DNA from: Paralithodes platypus
Lineage: Eukaryota; Arthropoda; Malacostraca; Decapoda; Lithodidae
Direction of reading: 5' to 3'
Assembly (NCBI GenBank): GCA_032716605.1
Contig: CM064538.1
Location: forward strand, 22,923,707-22,987,706
DNA length: 64,000 nucleotides
Below, one piece after another: positions 20,879 through 30,634 of the stretch (position 1 is the first letter of the stretch; the number at the start of each line of letters is the position of its first letter). The notes below the pieces were generated by a model. It saw only the letters and a list, made by a program, of their open reading frames with translations. It was not told the DNA's origin and ran no database searches. Position numbers and translations under genes: made by a program.

Positions 20879-20880
20879 TT
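20811..20880. repeat. AT microsatellite
   Basis: About 70 bp of AT repeat with a central ACAGTA, directly after the Penelope-derived sequence. Confidence 0.9.
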
Positions 20881-20950
20881 ATTATTCTCGTTAGACCCCA
20901 GACCTCCATCAAGCAATCACAAATAATATACAATAAATAAGATAGAAAAT

Positions 20951-20990
20951 ATACAAGTCTGATGAAGCTATATGCGAAACGTTGTCAATA
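20951..20990 (+). ncRNA. Minimal hammerhead-ribozyme candidate with intact core
   Basis: CTGATGA at 20959-20965, a linker A, stem II of GC/GC with loop TATAT, GAAA at 20976-20979, then C-GTT-G forming a two-pair stem III with the following T, and the cleavage-position C at 20986. All conserved core bases are present. Stem II is short and I could not find a convincing stem I in the flanks, so it may be inactive or need a dimer. It lies about 145 bp beyond the Penelope-like copy, possibly a leftover terminal repeat. Confidence 0.45.
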
Positions 20991-21103
20991 AAGTGCTCCT
21001 CCTCATATGGTGTTTGTATCACAATAACCAAGATCGGAAAGATACAAACAATCAAAATAATAGACAACCGAGATTAAATAAATAATAAAACCAATCAAAA
21101 TAA

Positions 21104-21486
21104 TTAAGGGGGCCCACCTCGCTTTTTTTCTCTTTCTCTCCTTCTCCCCTTTGGCTTGTATCCATTCGGCCCCATTAAGCCTACTGTTTTAAGACGTTTA
21201 CCCCCATCCAGGTGTCAATATTTTCCTGGCGAGCGGTAGCGAGCCAGCATATATATATTTTATTTTGACAGCAAGCTAAATTTGTACATTTTTCGATAGA
21301 AAAATGTCTCCGGCGAAGCCGGATTTCTCCATACAATGCTGGCTTGCTATCCCTCGCCAGGAAAAAAATCGATACCTAGATGGGGATAAACGTATTAAAA
21401 CAATAGGCTGAATGGGGCCGAATGGACACAAACCAAGGAAAGAGAGAAAAGGAGAGAAAGATAAACAAGCAGGTGACTCCCCTTAA
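21104..21486. mobile_element. TTAA-type MITE family B, copy B2 (complete)
   Basis: TTAA at both edges; 383 bp. Left end TTAAGGGGGCCCACCTCG, right end GCAGGTGACTCCCCTTAA. Near full-length inverted halves around a core with TACATTTTTCGATAGAAAAA and the hairpin CCGGCGAAGCCGG at 21310-21322. Confidence 0.9.
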
Positions 21487-21521
21487 CGAAGATAGGAAAG
21501 ATACAAGCAATCAATGTAATG

Positions 21522-21736
21522 TACAGTGGTGCTAATAAGTCATGTCTCGGCACCAAGTATGTTTTGATCAATAATTGGTATCAGCAATATCTAAGCTTCA
21601 TTCCTTCATATCGAGTGAAATATAAAAACATGTTCCTACACTTAACTACCCTATTCAACATCTGACAGACATTAATACAGCACAGATCAAGCCAAACGTT
21701 ATGCCAGCTGGGACATGACTTATTAGCGCGACTGTA
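21522..21736 (-). mobile_element. TA-type MITE family C, copy C2
   Basis: Inverted ends TACAGTGGTGCTAATAAGTC and GACTTATTAGCGCGACTGTA. The interior matches C1 in reverse. It abuts C3 in opposite orientation, the two sharing TACAGT at 21735. Confidence 0.85.
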
Positions 21737-22139
21737 CAGTGGTGCTAATAAGTCGTATCTTTGCTGTCATTACGTTTGGCTTGCTCTGTGCTGTATTAAT
21801 GTCTGTCAGATGTTGAATAGGGCGGGTAAGTGTAGGAACATGAATGTATATATATCTCACTCAAAAACAAGAAATCATGTGTAAATATGGCTGATACCAA
21901 TTATTGATCAAAACATAATTGATGCCGATACATGACTTATTAGCGGTGACCGGACATCTCAACCAGTAGACCATTTCAACCAGTTGCTCTCAACCAGTAC
22001 CAAATCAACCAATACGGTTAGGTTAGGTTAGGTTAGGTTAGTACTATATTTTGGCACTGGTTTGGTTGGTCTTGGTTGATTTAGCACTGGTTGAGAGCTA
22101 CTGGTTGAGATGTCCGAGAACCCTATTAGCGCGACCGTA
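21735..22139 (+). mobile_element. TA-type MITE family C, copy C3, split by family D
   Basis: Starts TACAGTGGTGCTAATAAGTC and ends TATTAGCGCGACCGTA. The inner right end is interrupted by a palindromic element at 21952-22115. A partial right end (GACTTATTAGCGGTGAC) precedes the interruption. Confidence 0.7.
21952..22115. mobile_element. Small inverted-repeat element (family D) with telomere-type repeat
   Basis: Ends GGACATCTCAACCAGTAG and CTACTGGTTGAGATGTCC are perfect complements. The arms are built from repeated CAACCAGT/ACTGGTTG motifs. The loop contains GGTTA five times (22016-22040), equal to the arthropod telomere repeat TTAGG. Confidence 0.75.
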
Positions 22140-22143
22140 CTCT

Positions 22144-22573
22144 TTAACCCTTTCGCTGCGGGTGACGTTCTGGAACGTCCTGGCAAGTTCCAGCAATTTC
22201 CAGGCTTTAAAAGCCTGTAAAAAACGTAAAAATCGAGTGTCAGTGGGCGGGAGCGTGAGGGGCCCACCTCCGACCCTCAGAGCACCGAGCGGCTCACTGA
22301 GCGAGGCTGTGTCTCGCGCGGGTCTCTCTTTGTCTCTCTCACCAGTGTAGCCAAGCGAGCGAGTGTTTCATAATAGCGGGGTTCCCGCGTTTCACTGGCA
22401 CCACTGCGGGTGAACCAGACCACGTACATAGTCCGTTCTGGTGTCATTTTGAAGCAATTTTTGCCTAGTTTTCGGCAGAATACACTTCATTTAATGCAGA
22501 TGCTTGATATATCATTCAGGAGTGCCTGAATATGCCCTAAATAGCCCAAACATAGCCGCAGCCAAAGGGTTAA
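22144..22573. mobile_element. TTAACCC-type MITE, family G
   Basis: TTAA at both edges. Left TTAACCCTTTCGCTGCGG and right CCGCAGCCAAAGGGTTAA pair over 18 bp with one mismatch. 430 bp, no recognisable ORF. B3 is inserted exactly at its right TTAA. The termini resemble piggyBac-type MITEs. Confidence 0.75.
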
Positions 22574-22959
22574 GAGGGGTCACCGTTTTTTTTTTTTTTA
22601 TCTTGCTCTCATTTTCTCTCTTTCTCTGGCTTGTATCCATTCAGCCCCATTCAGCCAACTATTTTAAGACGTTTATCCCCATCCAGGTGTCGATTTTTTC
22701 CTGGCGAGCGATAGCGAGCCAGCATTGTATGGAGAAATCCGACTTTGCCGGAGAAATGTTTCTATCGAAAAATGTACAAATTTAGCTTGCTGTCAAAACA
22801 AAAATATATATATGCTGGCTCGCTTCCGCTCACTAGGAAAATATTGACACCTGGATGGGGGTAAACGTCTTTAAACAGTAGGCTGAATGGGGCCGAATGG
22901 ATACAAGCCAATGAGAGAGAGGGAGAGAAAGAGAAACAAGGCGAGGTGGGCTCCCTTAA
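22570..22959. mobile_element. TTAA-type MITE family B, copy B3
   Basis: TTAA at both edges (22570 and 22956). Left TTAAGAGGGGTCACC, right GAGGTGGGCTCCCTTAA. Long complementary halves as in B1 and B2. The core hairpin is CCGACTTTGCCGG, with one broken pair. Confidence 0.85.
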
Positions 22960-23004
22960 CTCCCTGCACCGCCCCAGTCTTGCCTTATAGACCCAAACGT
23001 CCTC

Positions 23005-24787
23005 TGTTACGACCGGCACAACGAAATAAACAAGGGCACTTAATATTGGACTACAAGATAGGCTAGATCTGCAACAACGGTACGCTAATTCCAAACCCTT
23101 GAACTATTAAGCCGGTGAACAAAACACTTAAACCCTCCAGAGTTAATCTACTGGATAACGGGGTATCAATTAACTGGGTTAAGTGTACTTCTACAAAGGC
23201 TTTCCGGTGACGGCAAAGCCTACTCACAACAAGAGTAATTACGTTAATAAAAAGCTCTCAAGTAATAACAATGCTTAAATAAACTATGACAAGATTTAAT
23301 AAAAGGTTATATGCTTACGTTATCTTTAGTGTGAGTCTGAACTCAACACTAAACTCTTCAATGCTCTATGAAAACACTTGAAGTCTAGTCCTACAGCAAA
23401 CAGAAATGGAATCTTCTGAAAACATCTGATGCTCTAAGATGCTCATCGAATATAGAACAGAAATAATGCAGGGGCAGGACACCAAAGCGTGTATCTTAAA
23501 TACACCTAAAAGTAGGATACATATATATGGAAACAAGAGAGTGCAACAACTCTGTGACAGCACTAACAACCGCAACTCAAAAACACTACTTCCTTAGCCA
23601 AAGTAACAGCCATACTGGGTTGTGCACTATGCATCAACCTAGGCTAAAACAATACGTGAATAATTGCTAAAGCATACACAGTTAAAGTTAATAAACAAAA
23701 TGCTGTCTTTCTTACTAATAAAGTCTAGCAGCAGCATAAAGGTACAGGAAGCCTAGGCAGAGCTCAAGCATGCTCGCAGCCTACTGTCTCCCCTGAACAG
23801 ATTTCCCTTATCTTACGTTAAGTGACTAGGAAGCTCTCTTGGTAAGTCCAGATCTCAAGTATCTGGTCTTACCCTGGCTCTCCTCAAAGGTCAACAACAT
23901 GAGTTAGCAAGTATACAAGCAAAAGTAGGAAAAAGCCCTTCGCTTGTATACTGCTAAGCTCGCAAAGGAAAATATGCACAAGGGTGTACTACAGGCTACC
24001 TAGCTCCGTCGAAGTCGTACAGGCTCTGACTTGCCACATACATAACACAGACAACGACCAAAGGTACCCTCCACTGTCTAGCATTAAATAGTAATAAAGA
24101 ACAACCAAATAATTAGAAGCACCCAACAGTATGACTCCATGTGACTATGATTCTAATAACCTCTAAAGCTAGTGCAAAACATATATGTGAGAACAGGCGC
24201 TGGTAATACAACTGGCCGACTATGGAAGTCGTATGCGAGAACCAGAAGGGATGGGTAATTGAATAAAGATAAGAAGTATTGGAAAGAAGGAGTTCAGAGA
24301 GAGAAACAGCAGTAAAGGGGGTTAGATGTGAGACAGAATGCGAGGGACGTCTAGGACCAAACGCACCAATGCCATGCTCTAAGGAGAGGAGAGGGTAGGA
24401 GCCCCACCACTGGGCAAAGGAGGGCGGCGACCAACCACAGGCCACTACGTCACCAGAACAAGCTGACGTCATACATCACGCCAGGCCCGCCGTCCAATAG
24501 CGAGCGAGCGGGCCCACCGAGCGAGGAATGCACACGTACATACGCACACACATTACCGCCTCGCTCTCCCCTCTCTCTCTCACGCGCTGCATATTATAAT
24601 CACTACTATGGATATAAAATACTTCTAAGTGTCACAGACAAGAATAAAGGCAAACACTGATCTGTCTGTGACAACACGAATACTAAGAAAGAAAGAACAT
24701 CGTTCTACGATTATTATAGCCCATTTAACTGCCGCGGCGAGTGCTAGCGAGTCACGAGTACATTCTGGCAAGCTGGCCAGCGTAACA
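23005..24787 (-). repeat. 3' LTR of the Gypsy-type element
   Basis: 1783 bp, beginning TGTTACGACCGG and ending GCGTAACA on the plus strand. Near-identical to 30635-32398. Differences include substitutions around 23400-23450 and a 17-bp segment near 24508 (GCGGGCCCACCGAGCG region) absent from the other LTR. Confidence 0.95.
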
Positions 24788-24800
24788 CCCCGCCCAAGAT
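24788..24800 (-). other. Polypurine tract of the Gypsy-type element
   Basis: On the minus strand CTTGGGCGGGG directly precedes the LTR start TGTTAC, the position where second-strand synthesis is primed. Confidence 0.55.
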
Positions 24801-25192
24801 GTGGGTCATTTTAACCTCAGGTAAACGCCACATCTGACCAGACAGAATGCCCCCAAACCCCGCATCACCCAGCTGTTGTGAAAAACAAGGCACAATCACA
24901 AACGTAAAAACACTTGATTATATAAAAAAAAAATCTACACAACACTTCCCCAAAATAATAGTATCACTTAACAATATTACGCTCAACGAGCAAGCTTCAC
25001 CAAGCCTAGCCTACTACGAACAAAAACTCAGAATGTCTTAGATTCTTGCTGTAACATACTGCACTTATATACTATCAAAAGAAAGAGTTTTTATGTGAGG
25101 TTTTTGTATTATTTTAATAGTGTTTTTGGCGGCTTTGCACTACAGGGGCAAGCCTAATTTTTCTCCACTCAACCCAACACACCTGTGGTGAT
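24801..25192 (-). other. Gypsy-type element 3' untranslated region
   Basis: About 390 bp between the RNase H stop and the 3' LTR, with no ORF on the element's strand that resembles integrase or envelope. This absence supports the unusual gene order. Confidence 0.75.
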
Positions 25193-25771
25193 CTACCCTG
25201 GGTCCTCCACCCTAGACAAACAGTCCGCTATCACGTTGTCACAACCGGCAATATGGCGAATGTCTAGGTTGTACTCCTGCAACATTAAGGACCATCTGGT
25301 TAGCCTCATATTCCGGTTGTGGAACTGATTCAAAAACTTCAAAGGGTGGTGGTCAGTGTAGATCACCATGACTGGGCCAAAAGCGGGAACATACACTTCA
25401 AAGTACCTGAGTGCCAGCACAATGGCCAGAAGCTCCTTCTCTACCACTGAATAGTTCTTTTGTGCTGAGTTGAACTTCTTAGAGAAGAAACTTACTGGGT
25501 GTTCCACACCTTCTGTGTCTGTTTGCAACAAGACGGCACCAGCCCCTACACCGCTAGCATCTGTCGCTAGCTGAAAAGGTCTCGAGAAGTCTGGGGCCCT
25601 GAGTATGGGGTGAGTGCACGAAAGATGCTTCACCAGGGAGAATGCTTTCTCACACTCAGGTGCCCACAAAAACTTTTTTGTCTTTGCAAGTAGGTCAGTC
25701 AGAGGAGCCAGCACCGAGGAGTATCCGCGGATATATCTCCGATAATACCCTATCATGCCCAAGAATCTCAT
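25193..25771 (-). pseudogene. Gypsy-type RT thumb and RNase H
   Basis: An open 192-codon stretch contains MRFLGMIGYYRRYI (RT thumb), then RNase H motifs FQLATDASGVGAGAVLLQ (first Asp), EKELLAIVLALRYF (Glu) and VIYTDHHPLKFL (second Asp), and HIAGCDNVIADCLSRV (last His-Asp region). All catalytic residues are present. The frame ends in a stop just after LSRVEDPG, as in most Gypsy RNase H domains when nothing follows. It is separated from the upstream RT by the poly-C expansion at 25828-25845. Confidence 0.9.
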
Positions 25772-25820
25772 GATTTGTCGCTTGGTGGTCGGCCTGGGGA
25801 ACTGGTTAATAGCCTGTATC

Positions 25821-26219
25821 TTAGTTTGGGGGGGGGGGGGGGGGGCACACCCGGCCTAACCCTACCACAAACCCTAAGTACTGCACAGTTGCCCGAACAA
25901 AATCGCATTTGCCCAGATTGACCACCAAATGAGCCTCACTCAGCTTCCTGAACAATGCCCCGATGTGCTCGCAATGGCTTTCAAAGTCATCATCGTAGAT
26001 TATTACATCATCTAGATAAACGGTACAGTTAGGAATCTCAGCCACTAACTCATTCATCAGGCATTGGAAGGTTGCAGGTGCATTCTTCAACCCATACGGC
26101 ATAACGTTGCAACGGTAAGTGTTCCCATCCACCACAAGCACACCTGCTTCGCCCGCTCCGACAACGGCACCTGCCAGTAGCCTTTGACAAGATCCACCTT
26201 GGTCAGGTAACGTGCACAC
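25821..26219 (-). pseudogene. Gypsy-type RT palm with YLDD box
   Basis: From about 26130 the frame reads GNTYRCNVMPYGLKNAPATF, CTVYLDDVIIYDDDFESH and VNLGKCDFVRATVQYLGFVV. YLDD is the catalytic pair. The start of this open frame lies in non-homologous phase; the true palm begins in the preceding frame and shifts near 26130. It ends in a run of prolines from the C18 tract, then a stop. Confidence 0.88.
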
Positions 26220-27679
26220 CCGATCTTGTCAACACTGTCATCTACGCGGGGAAGAGGGTAGGCATTGGTGGGGGTTAAGCCGTTCAACTGCCTGAAGTCA
26301 ATGCAAAACCTGACCTTGCCGTCTGGTTTAGGCTGCAGAGTGACGGGAGATGTCCACCTAACCGCCCCTTTCTCAATCAGCCCCCTCTCCAACATGTAGC
26401 CTAATTCCGCTCGAAGAGCCGGAAGTTTAATGGGAGGTACACGATAGGGCACTGATTTAAAGGGGGGGGGGGGGTGGTCTCCAACGTCTACATCGTGCAC
26501 CGCATGAGTTGTGAGGCCTGGGTGCTCGGCAAAAACAGAGGGGTATAAACCGAATAGGTGCTGGATCGCTGTACGCTGTTGCTCAGGCAGGTGCTCAAGC
26601 GCTTCCACAGCCACCTGACTCGTGTTCCCCGCCCACTGATCCGCAGAGACATGACAATCCCAACTTTCCTCCACCTGTGCCTCACTGCCCCCCTCTCCTT
26701 CTCCACCTTGGCCGCTGCAGACCAGCACGGGGACAGTAGGTTGCTCAGGTGGGCACCTCACAAACTCTTTTAACAGGTTCACATGACAGAGCTGATTTTT
26801 CTTCCGCCTATCCGGAGTAGCCACAAGGTAATCTAGGTCGGATAACTTCTTCACGACCTTGTAAGGACCAACATACTTGGCAGACAGGGGATGGCCTACT
26901 AAGGGCAATAAGACCAAAACCTCCTGTCCTACCACAAACTCCCGGAGCTTTGCTTTTATGTCATATCGATCCTTCATCAAGGCCTGAGTACCCACCAAAT
27001 TTCTCCCTGCCAACTCCAGGCTTTTCAGCATCCTGTCTCTGCTCTCGAGGACATACTTGAGTAGAGAACATGGCGGCACAGTCCCTTCCCAGATCTCTCT
27101 CACCATGCTCAGAGGACCTCTAACCTGATGCCCGAAAACCAACTCGTTGGGGCTGAACCCAAGCCTCTCACCAGGTACTTCTCGTGCGGCAAACAAAACG
27201 TACGGTAGCCCCAGGTCCCAATCCTTGCCATTCTCTAAACAGTAGCACCGCAACATGCTTTTCAGGGTGGAATACCATCTTTCCAACATCCCTTGACTCT
27301 CTGGGTGATAAGCTGAAGAGACAACCGTATTGATCCCATGTTGCTGCATGGTCTGTTTAAAGAGAGTGGACGTGAAATTTGACCCTTGGTCCGACTGAAT
27401 TTCCTGCGGGTACCCGTATCTCGAGCAATACAACAGCAGGTTTCGCACAATAGTTTTAGACTTGCCACTTCTCATAGGGTTTGCATCAGGGTAGCGAGTG
27501 GAGACGTCCATGATGGTTAGCAAAAATCTTTTACCTGCACTAGTGGGAGGCAGAGGGCCTACCATGTCGATAACAACCTTGCTGAAGGGAGGACCGATAG
27601 CAGGCACTGGGTGCAACGGGGCCTTGGGTATGAGCTGGTTCGGCTTACCCACCGTCTGGCAGGTGCTACACATCGCCAC
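26087..27679 (-). pseudogene. Integrase followed by RT fingers in one frame
   Basis: 530 open codons. Residues 4-7 form the CSTC of the HHCC zinc site. The DDE core is Asp38 (VVIDMVGPLPP), Asp97 (IQSDQGSNFT) and Glu133 (HPESQGMLERW), with the standard 35-residue spacing between the last two. A YVGPYKV segment and LCHVNLLKEF resemble the GPY/F C-terminal module. After an acidic Gly-Glu-rich linker the RT begins: HPGLTTHAVHDVDVGD, WTSPVTLQPKPDGKVRFCID and LTKVDLVKGYWQVPL (catalytic Asp). The RT then shifts frame near 26130. Integrase and RT in this order in one open frame is direct evidence for the gene order. Thirteen C at 26462-26474 encode an unusual PPPP. Confidence 0.92.
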
Positions 27680-27698
27680 CCAGGCTGAGACTTGCGAC

Positions 27699-28784
27699 TT
27701 AATGCCTTGCCAACGAGGCCAACGTTTTTGTCACCCCCAAGTGCCCTGCTAACGGAACATCGTGTGCCAACCCCAACAGGCTATCACGGCACTTTTCAGG
27801 TACTACCAACTGGTCAACCACTCCGACCCCACCATCCCAATTGCGTTTGGGATCAACAAAACGCCGATACAGAATGCCATCAACACGAAAGAAGTCTCCC
27901 GGCTTTGCATCCCTGTCCTCATCTAGTTCAATAGCCCCGTTCCCACAACTCTCAAGACTAGGATCTTCTAGTTGCATCCGTCGTATATCAAAGGGTGCCA
28001 ACCTGTCCAAGTGCTCCTGAAGCAACTTGTGGGCATCCCCAATACTGGGTTGCTCAAGCCTAGTCTGTTTCACCTGGGAACGTTTCTGTCGCAGAGTGCT
28101 ATCACACCCTACCATGTCACTAGGGGGGACAGGTTCTGGGGCCACTCCGGACCTCAAAAGTGGTGCAAGTACCGAGTCACCAAGGAGTGTCGCTGGGTCC
28201 AAACTCTTAACCCGACCACCAGCCTTGACTTTCTCCTTCCGACCCTTCCTCCGCTGGTCTGAAACCTGGGTACTAGGCTGTGACACCTGAGCGGACTGAG
28301 ATCTGGTGACAGCACACGCCATCTGCTGCATCTGGCACCTCTCGAGCCACTCTTGCCCCTCCCTACTCGTGTCGGCCGCCCTCTCGGCAACGACTAAGGG
28401 TGGAACCTCGGAAGTAGGCACCGCAAAGTCGTTACCGAGAAGGAGGTCGACCCCCTCAACTGGCAATTTCTCTACAACCCCCACATCCAACTTCCGTGTC
28501 ACACCATCCACCACAAACTCCACTCTCGCCAGCGGGTAAGACCGCACAGCATTGATGCCTTGAACCACTACAACCCGAGCTGCGTTAATAGGCTCACCAG
28601 TGAAGTTCTTAAGTAACGTCTGGGAGGCACCCGTATCACGCAACAACTCAAGCCTATGTTCCAAACCAGCCCACCTCACAGTGCCATGTCCCCTATGACC
28701 ACAAAAAGCATCTCGGACGGGTAGCGAGCCCTCCTTATGCTTCTTCACCGACTGACTCCGCAACCGACGATTTACCCCGGGCAA
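27699..28784 (-). pseudogene. Aspartic protease and integrase N-terminal zinc region
   Basis: Residues 48-56 read LRDTGASQT; the DTGA active site sits at residues 50-53, with GVDLLLGNDF as the second conserved protease motif. A low-complexity basic and Ser-rich spacer follows. Near the C-terminus FFRVDGILYRRF and LLGLAHDVPLAGHLGVTKTL give the two His of the integrase zinc site. The frame closes at 27699; the next codons for the CxxC half are in the frame of the ORF that starts at 27679, so one frameshift splits the zinc domain. The polyprotein would be cut by this protease. Confidence 0.88.
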
Positions 28785-28845
28785 ACGCGGAAGACCTCAA
28801 AGACACCCCGATGTTGCTCACCAGAGACACCACCGCTGTAGGCTG

Positions 28846-28902
28846 TGTGCTCGGACAAGAGCGCGCAATATGCCCCTTCTTAAGGCACTTAAAACACTCC
28901 AC
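28846..28902 (-). pseudogene. Gag CCHC zinc knuckle
   Basis: CFKCLKKGHIARSC fits C-x2-C-x4-H-x4-C. It is in frame with the upstream gag segment but separated from it by a TAG at 28903-28905. It would bind the packaged RNA. The next domain (protease) lies in another frame, possibly a natural gag-pol shift or decay. Confidence 0.85.
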
Positions 28903-29560
28903 CTAACTCCTTGACTTCCCCTGGGGTGGGGAAGGGCCCTGGCCTTTCTTTAACAAGAAGGATTTCGACTTGGGTTCAAAATTGGCAACAGTGCTCTTAG
29001 TAGGATAATTTGTTGTATCATTAGTTCGGGGGGGTAGGGTGGTATGCCCCTTGTTACCTGCCTCAGCTCTCTGGGCAGACCCGCACCCACGAATTAACGA
29101 CAACCTGAGGTCAGCCAACTCAGCCGCCTCCTGCAGAGTTTTAGGTTGCTTTTCTTTCAGGTTAAGAGTCAAGTCCCCACCAGTGCATTTAAAAATTGTT
29201 CTAACAACACTAATTGCTTTACCGCCTTGCTTTCTCCGACCTCAACCAATTCTCAAATGCATCTGACAGCTCTCTACCGTGTTCCTGGAAAGTACTCTCC
29301 TTTCTCTTAGGAACAGCCCTAAACTTCAGCCTATAGGTCTCTGGCTGCAACTCATACGCCCTCAGGACAGCCTCTTTCAACGCATCATAATTCACACAGG
29401 AATCTAGGGGCAAAGCATCGTACGCCTTGAGTGCTTTCCCCATCAATCGTGAAGAAACAAGGGCTGCCCACTTCTCCTCGGGCCATTGGTGCTCCCGGCA
29501 CTTTTTCTCAAAACGGAGAAAGAATTCTGTAACTCCTGACTCATCAAACACTGGAACCAA
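28903..29560 (-). pseudogene. Gag capsid, SCAN-like region
   Basis: The first part reads FFLRFEKKCREHQWPEEKW, LKAYDALPLDSCVNYDALKE and AYELQPETYRLKFRA, then ELSDAFENWL. After 29219 the match continues in another frame (LVLLEQFLNAL), then in the frame of 28903-29172 (KEKQPKTLQEAAELADLRLS). This pattern of helices matches the SCAN fold, which is known to derive from the capsid of Gmr1-like Gypsy elements. Two compensating frameshifts near 29225 and 29170 break it. Confidence 0.8.
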
Positions 29561-29593
29561 CTTTAGTAGCTGCGACAGGGGCTGGTCATGGGG

Positions 29594-30367
29594 TCAACCC
29601 CCCTGGACGAAACGGTTTCCCGTCACCTCTACACGAGCTTTCTCTAGGTCAACATCGGCACAATACCTTGCAGACTCATACTTGAGCTCAGCCTCTCTCT
29701 GCTTGAGCTCAGCCTCATACTTATACTTGAGCTCAGCCTCATGCTTTCGCTGCTCGAGCTCAGCCTCATGCTTTCGCTGGTCAAGCTCAGCCTCATGCTT
29801 TCGCTGCTCGAGCTCAGCCTCATGCTTCTGCTGCTGCTGCCTGAGCTCAGCCTCATGCCTTCGCTGCTCGAGTTTGGCGAGCTCGAGCTGAAACAACATC
29901 TCGGAAGACAAACTCTGAGGAGGGGGTGCTACTACCGGGGACCCACCCAGTGAGTCAACTAGAGGCTTACCCAACCGCCAGCGGACATCGGCCTGCGGGA
30001 ACATACTCGGCTACGGAACCCGAGGGGGCGCCATGATAGGAGTTGAGTGGAATGGGGGCTGGGACGAAGGTGCCCCAGCTCCCGCTCCACCCGAAGCCTC
30101 ACGCACCCCACCCAGCACACAGGCAACCAGCTCACTTCTTGACCAACCGCTAGTGCAGGAAAACCCTAAGACCGTGGCTATACACTGCAGTCCGTACCGG
30201 TCCAGCCCCGACACCCGGTCCGCCGACACAGGCTCCTCCAAAAACCTCCGAGCATCCTCCTCACCGTTCACCACCCGAACGCCGTCAGACAACTCCACCT
30301 TCTCCACCTTCTCGCCTGTCTCTCGCACTGTGCCCTCACTATCCTCAAACCCGTCCAGTGACGACAT
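29594..30367 (-). pseudogene. Gag N-terminal region with coiled-coil repeats
   Basis: An ATG at 30367 (minus) opens MSSLDGFEDSEGTVRE. An in-frame TAG at 30011-30013 and a TGA at 29594-29596 interrupt, but the phase is unchanged from 30367 to 29219. Between them eight or so units of about 10 residues of the type KHEAELEQR form a charged coiled coil. The DNA repeats of this segment (CTCAGCCTCATGCTTTCGCTG) are 30 bp long and recently duplicated. The ORF extends upstream to 30415 but the run of Phe there comes from a T tract. Confidence 0.75.
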
Positions 30368-30634
30368 GATGGAGTAAAAAAAAAAAAAATCCCAAGTCAA
30401 GACAAAAGTAGCCAAACTCTCGCGTAGCTCTATTCACAAAAAATATTCGAAGATGTTTTTAAGTGCAATAATAGGTCACCAATAAACTCCAACAAGTTCC
30501 ATATATCCTCAAAAACAATGTCCACTGCCAACACTGCGAGAAATAAAATCGAACCCAAAAATGGCGAATAAGATTTCTCCCCCAAAAAATCCTGCAAAAC
30601 TCAGTTCACTATATCCTGGACTAAGGTCGCCATT
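30368..30634 (-). other. Gypsy-type element 5' leader with primer-binding site
   Basis: Directly after the 5' LTR, at 30632 on the minus strand, TGGCGACCTTAGTCCAGG begins. TGG complementary to a tRNA CCA end is expected of a primer-binding site. The first eight bases would fit some arginine tRNAs, but the rest was not matched, so the primer is undetermined. The remaining leader is A-rich. Confidence 0.65.
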
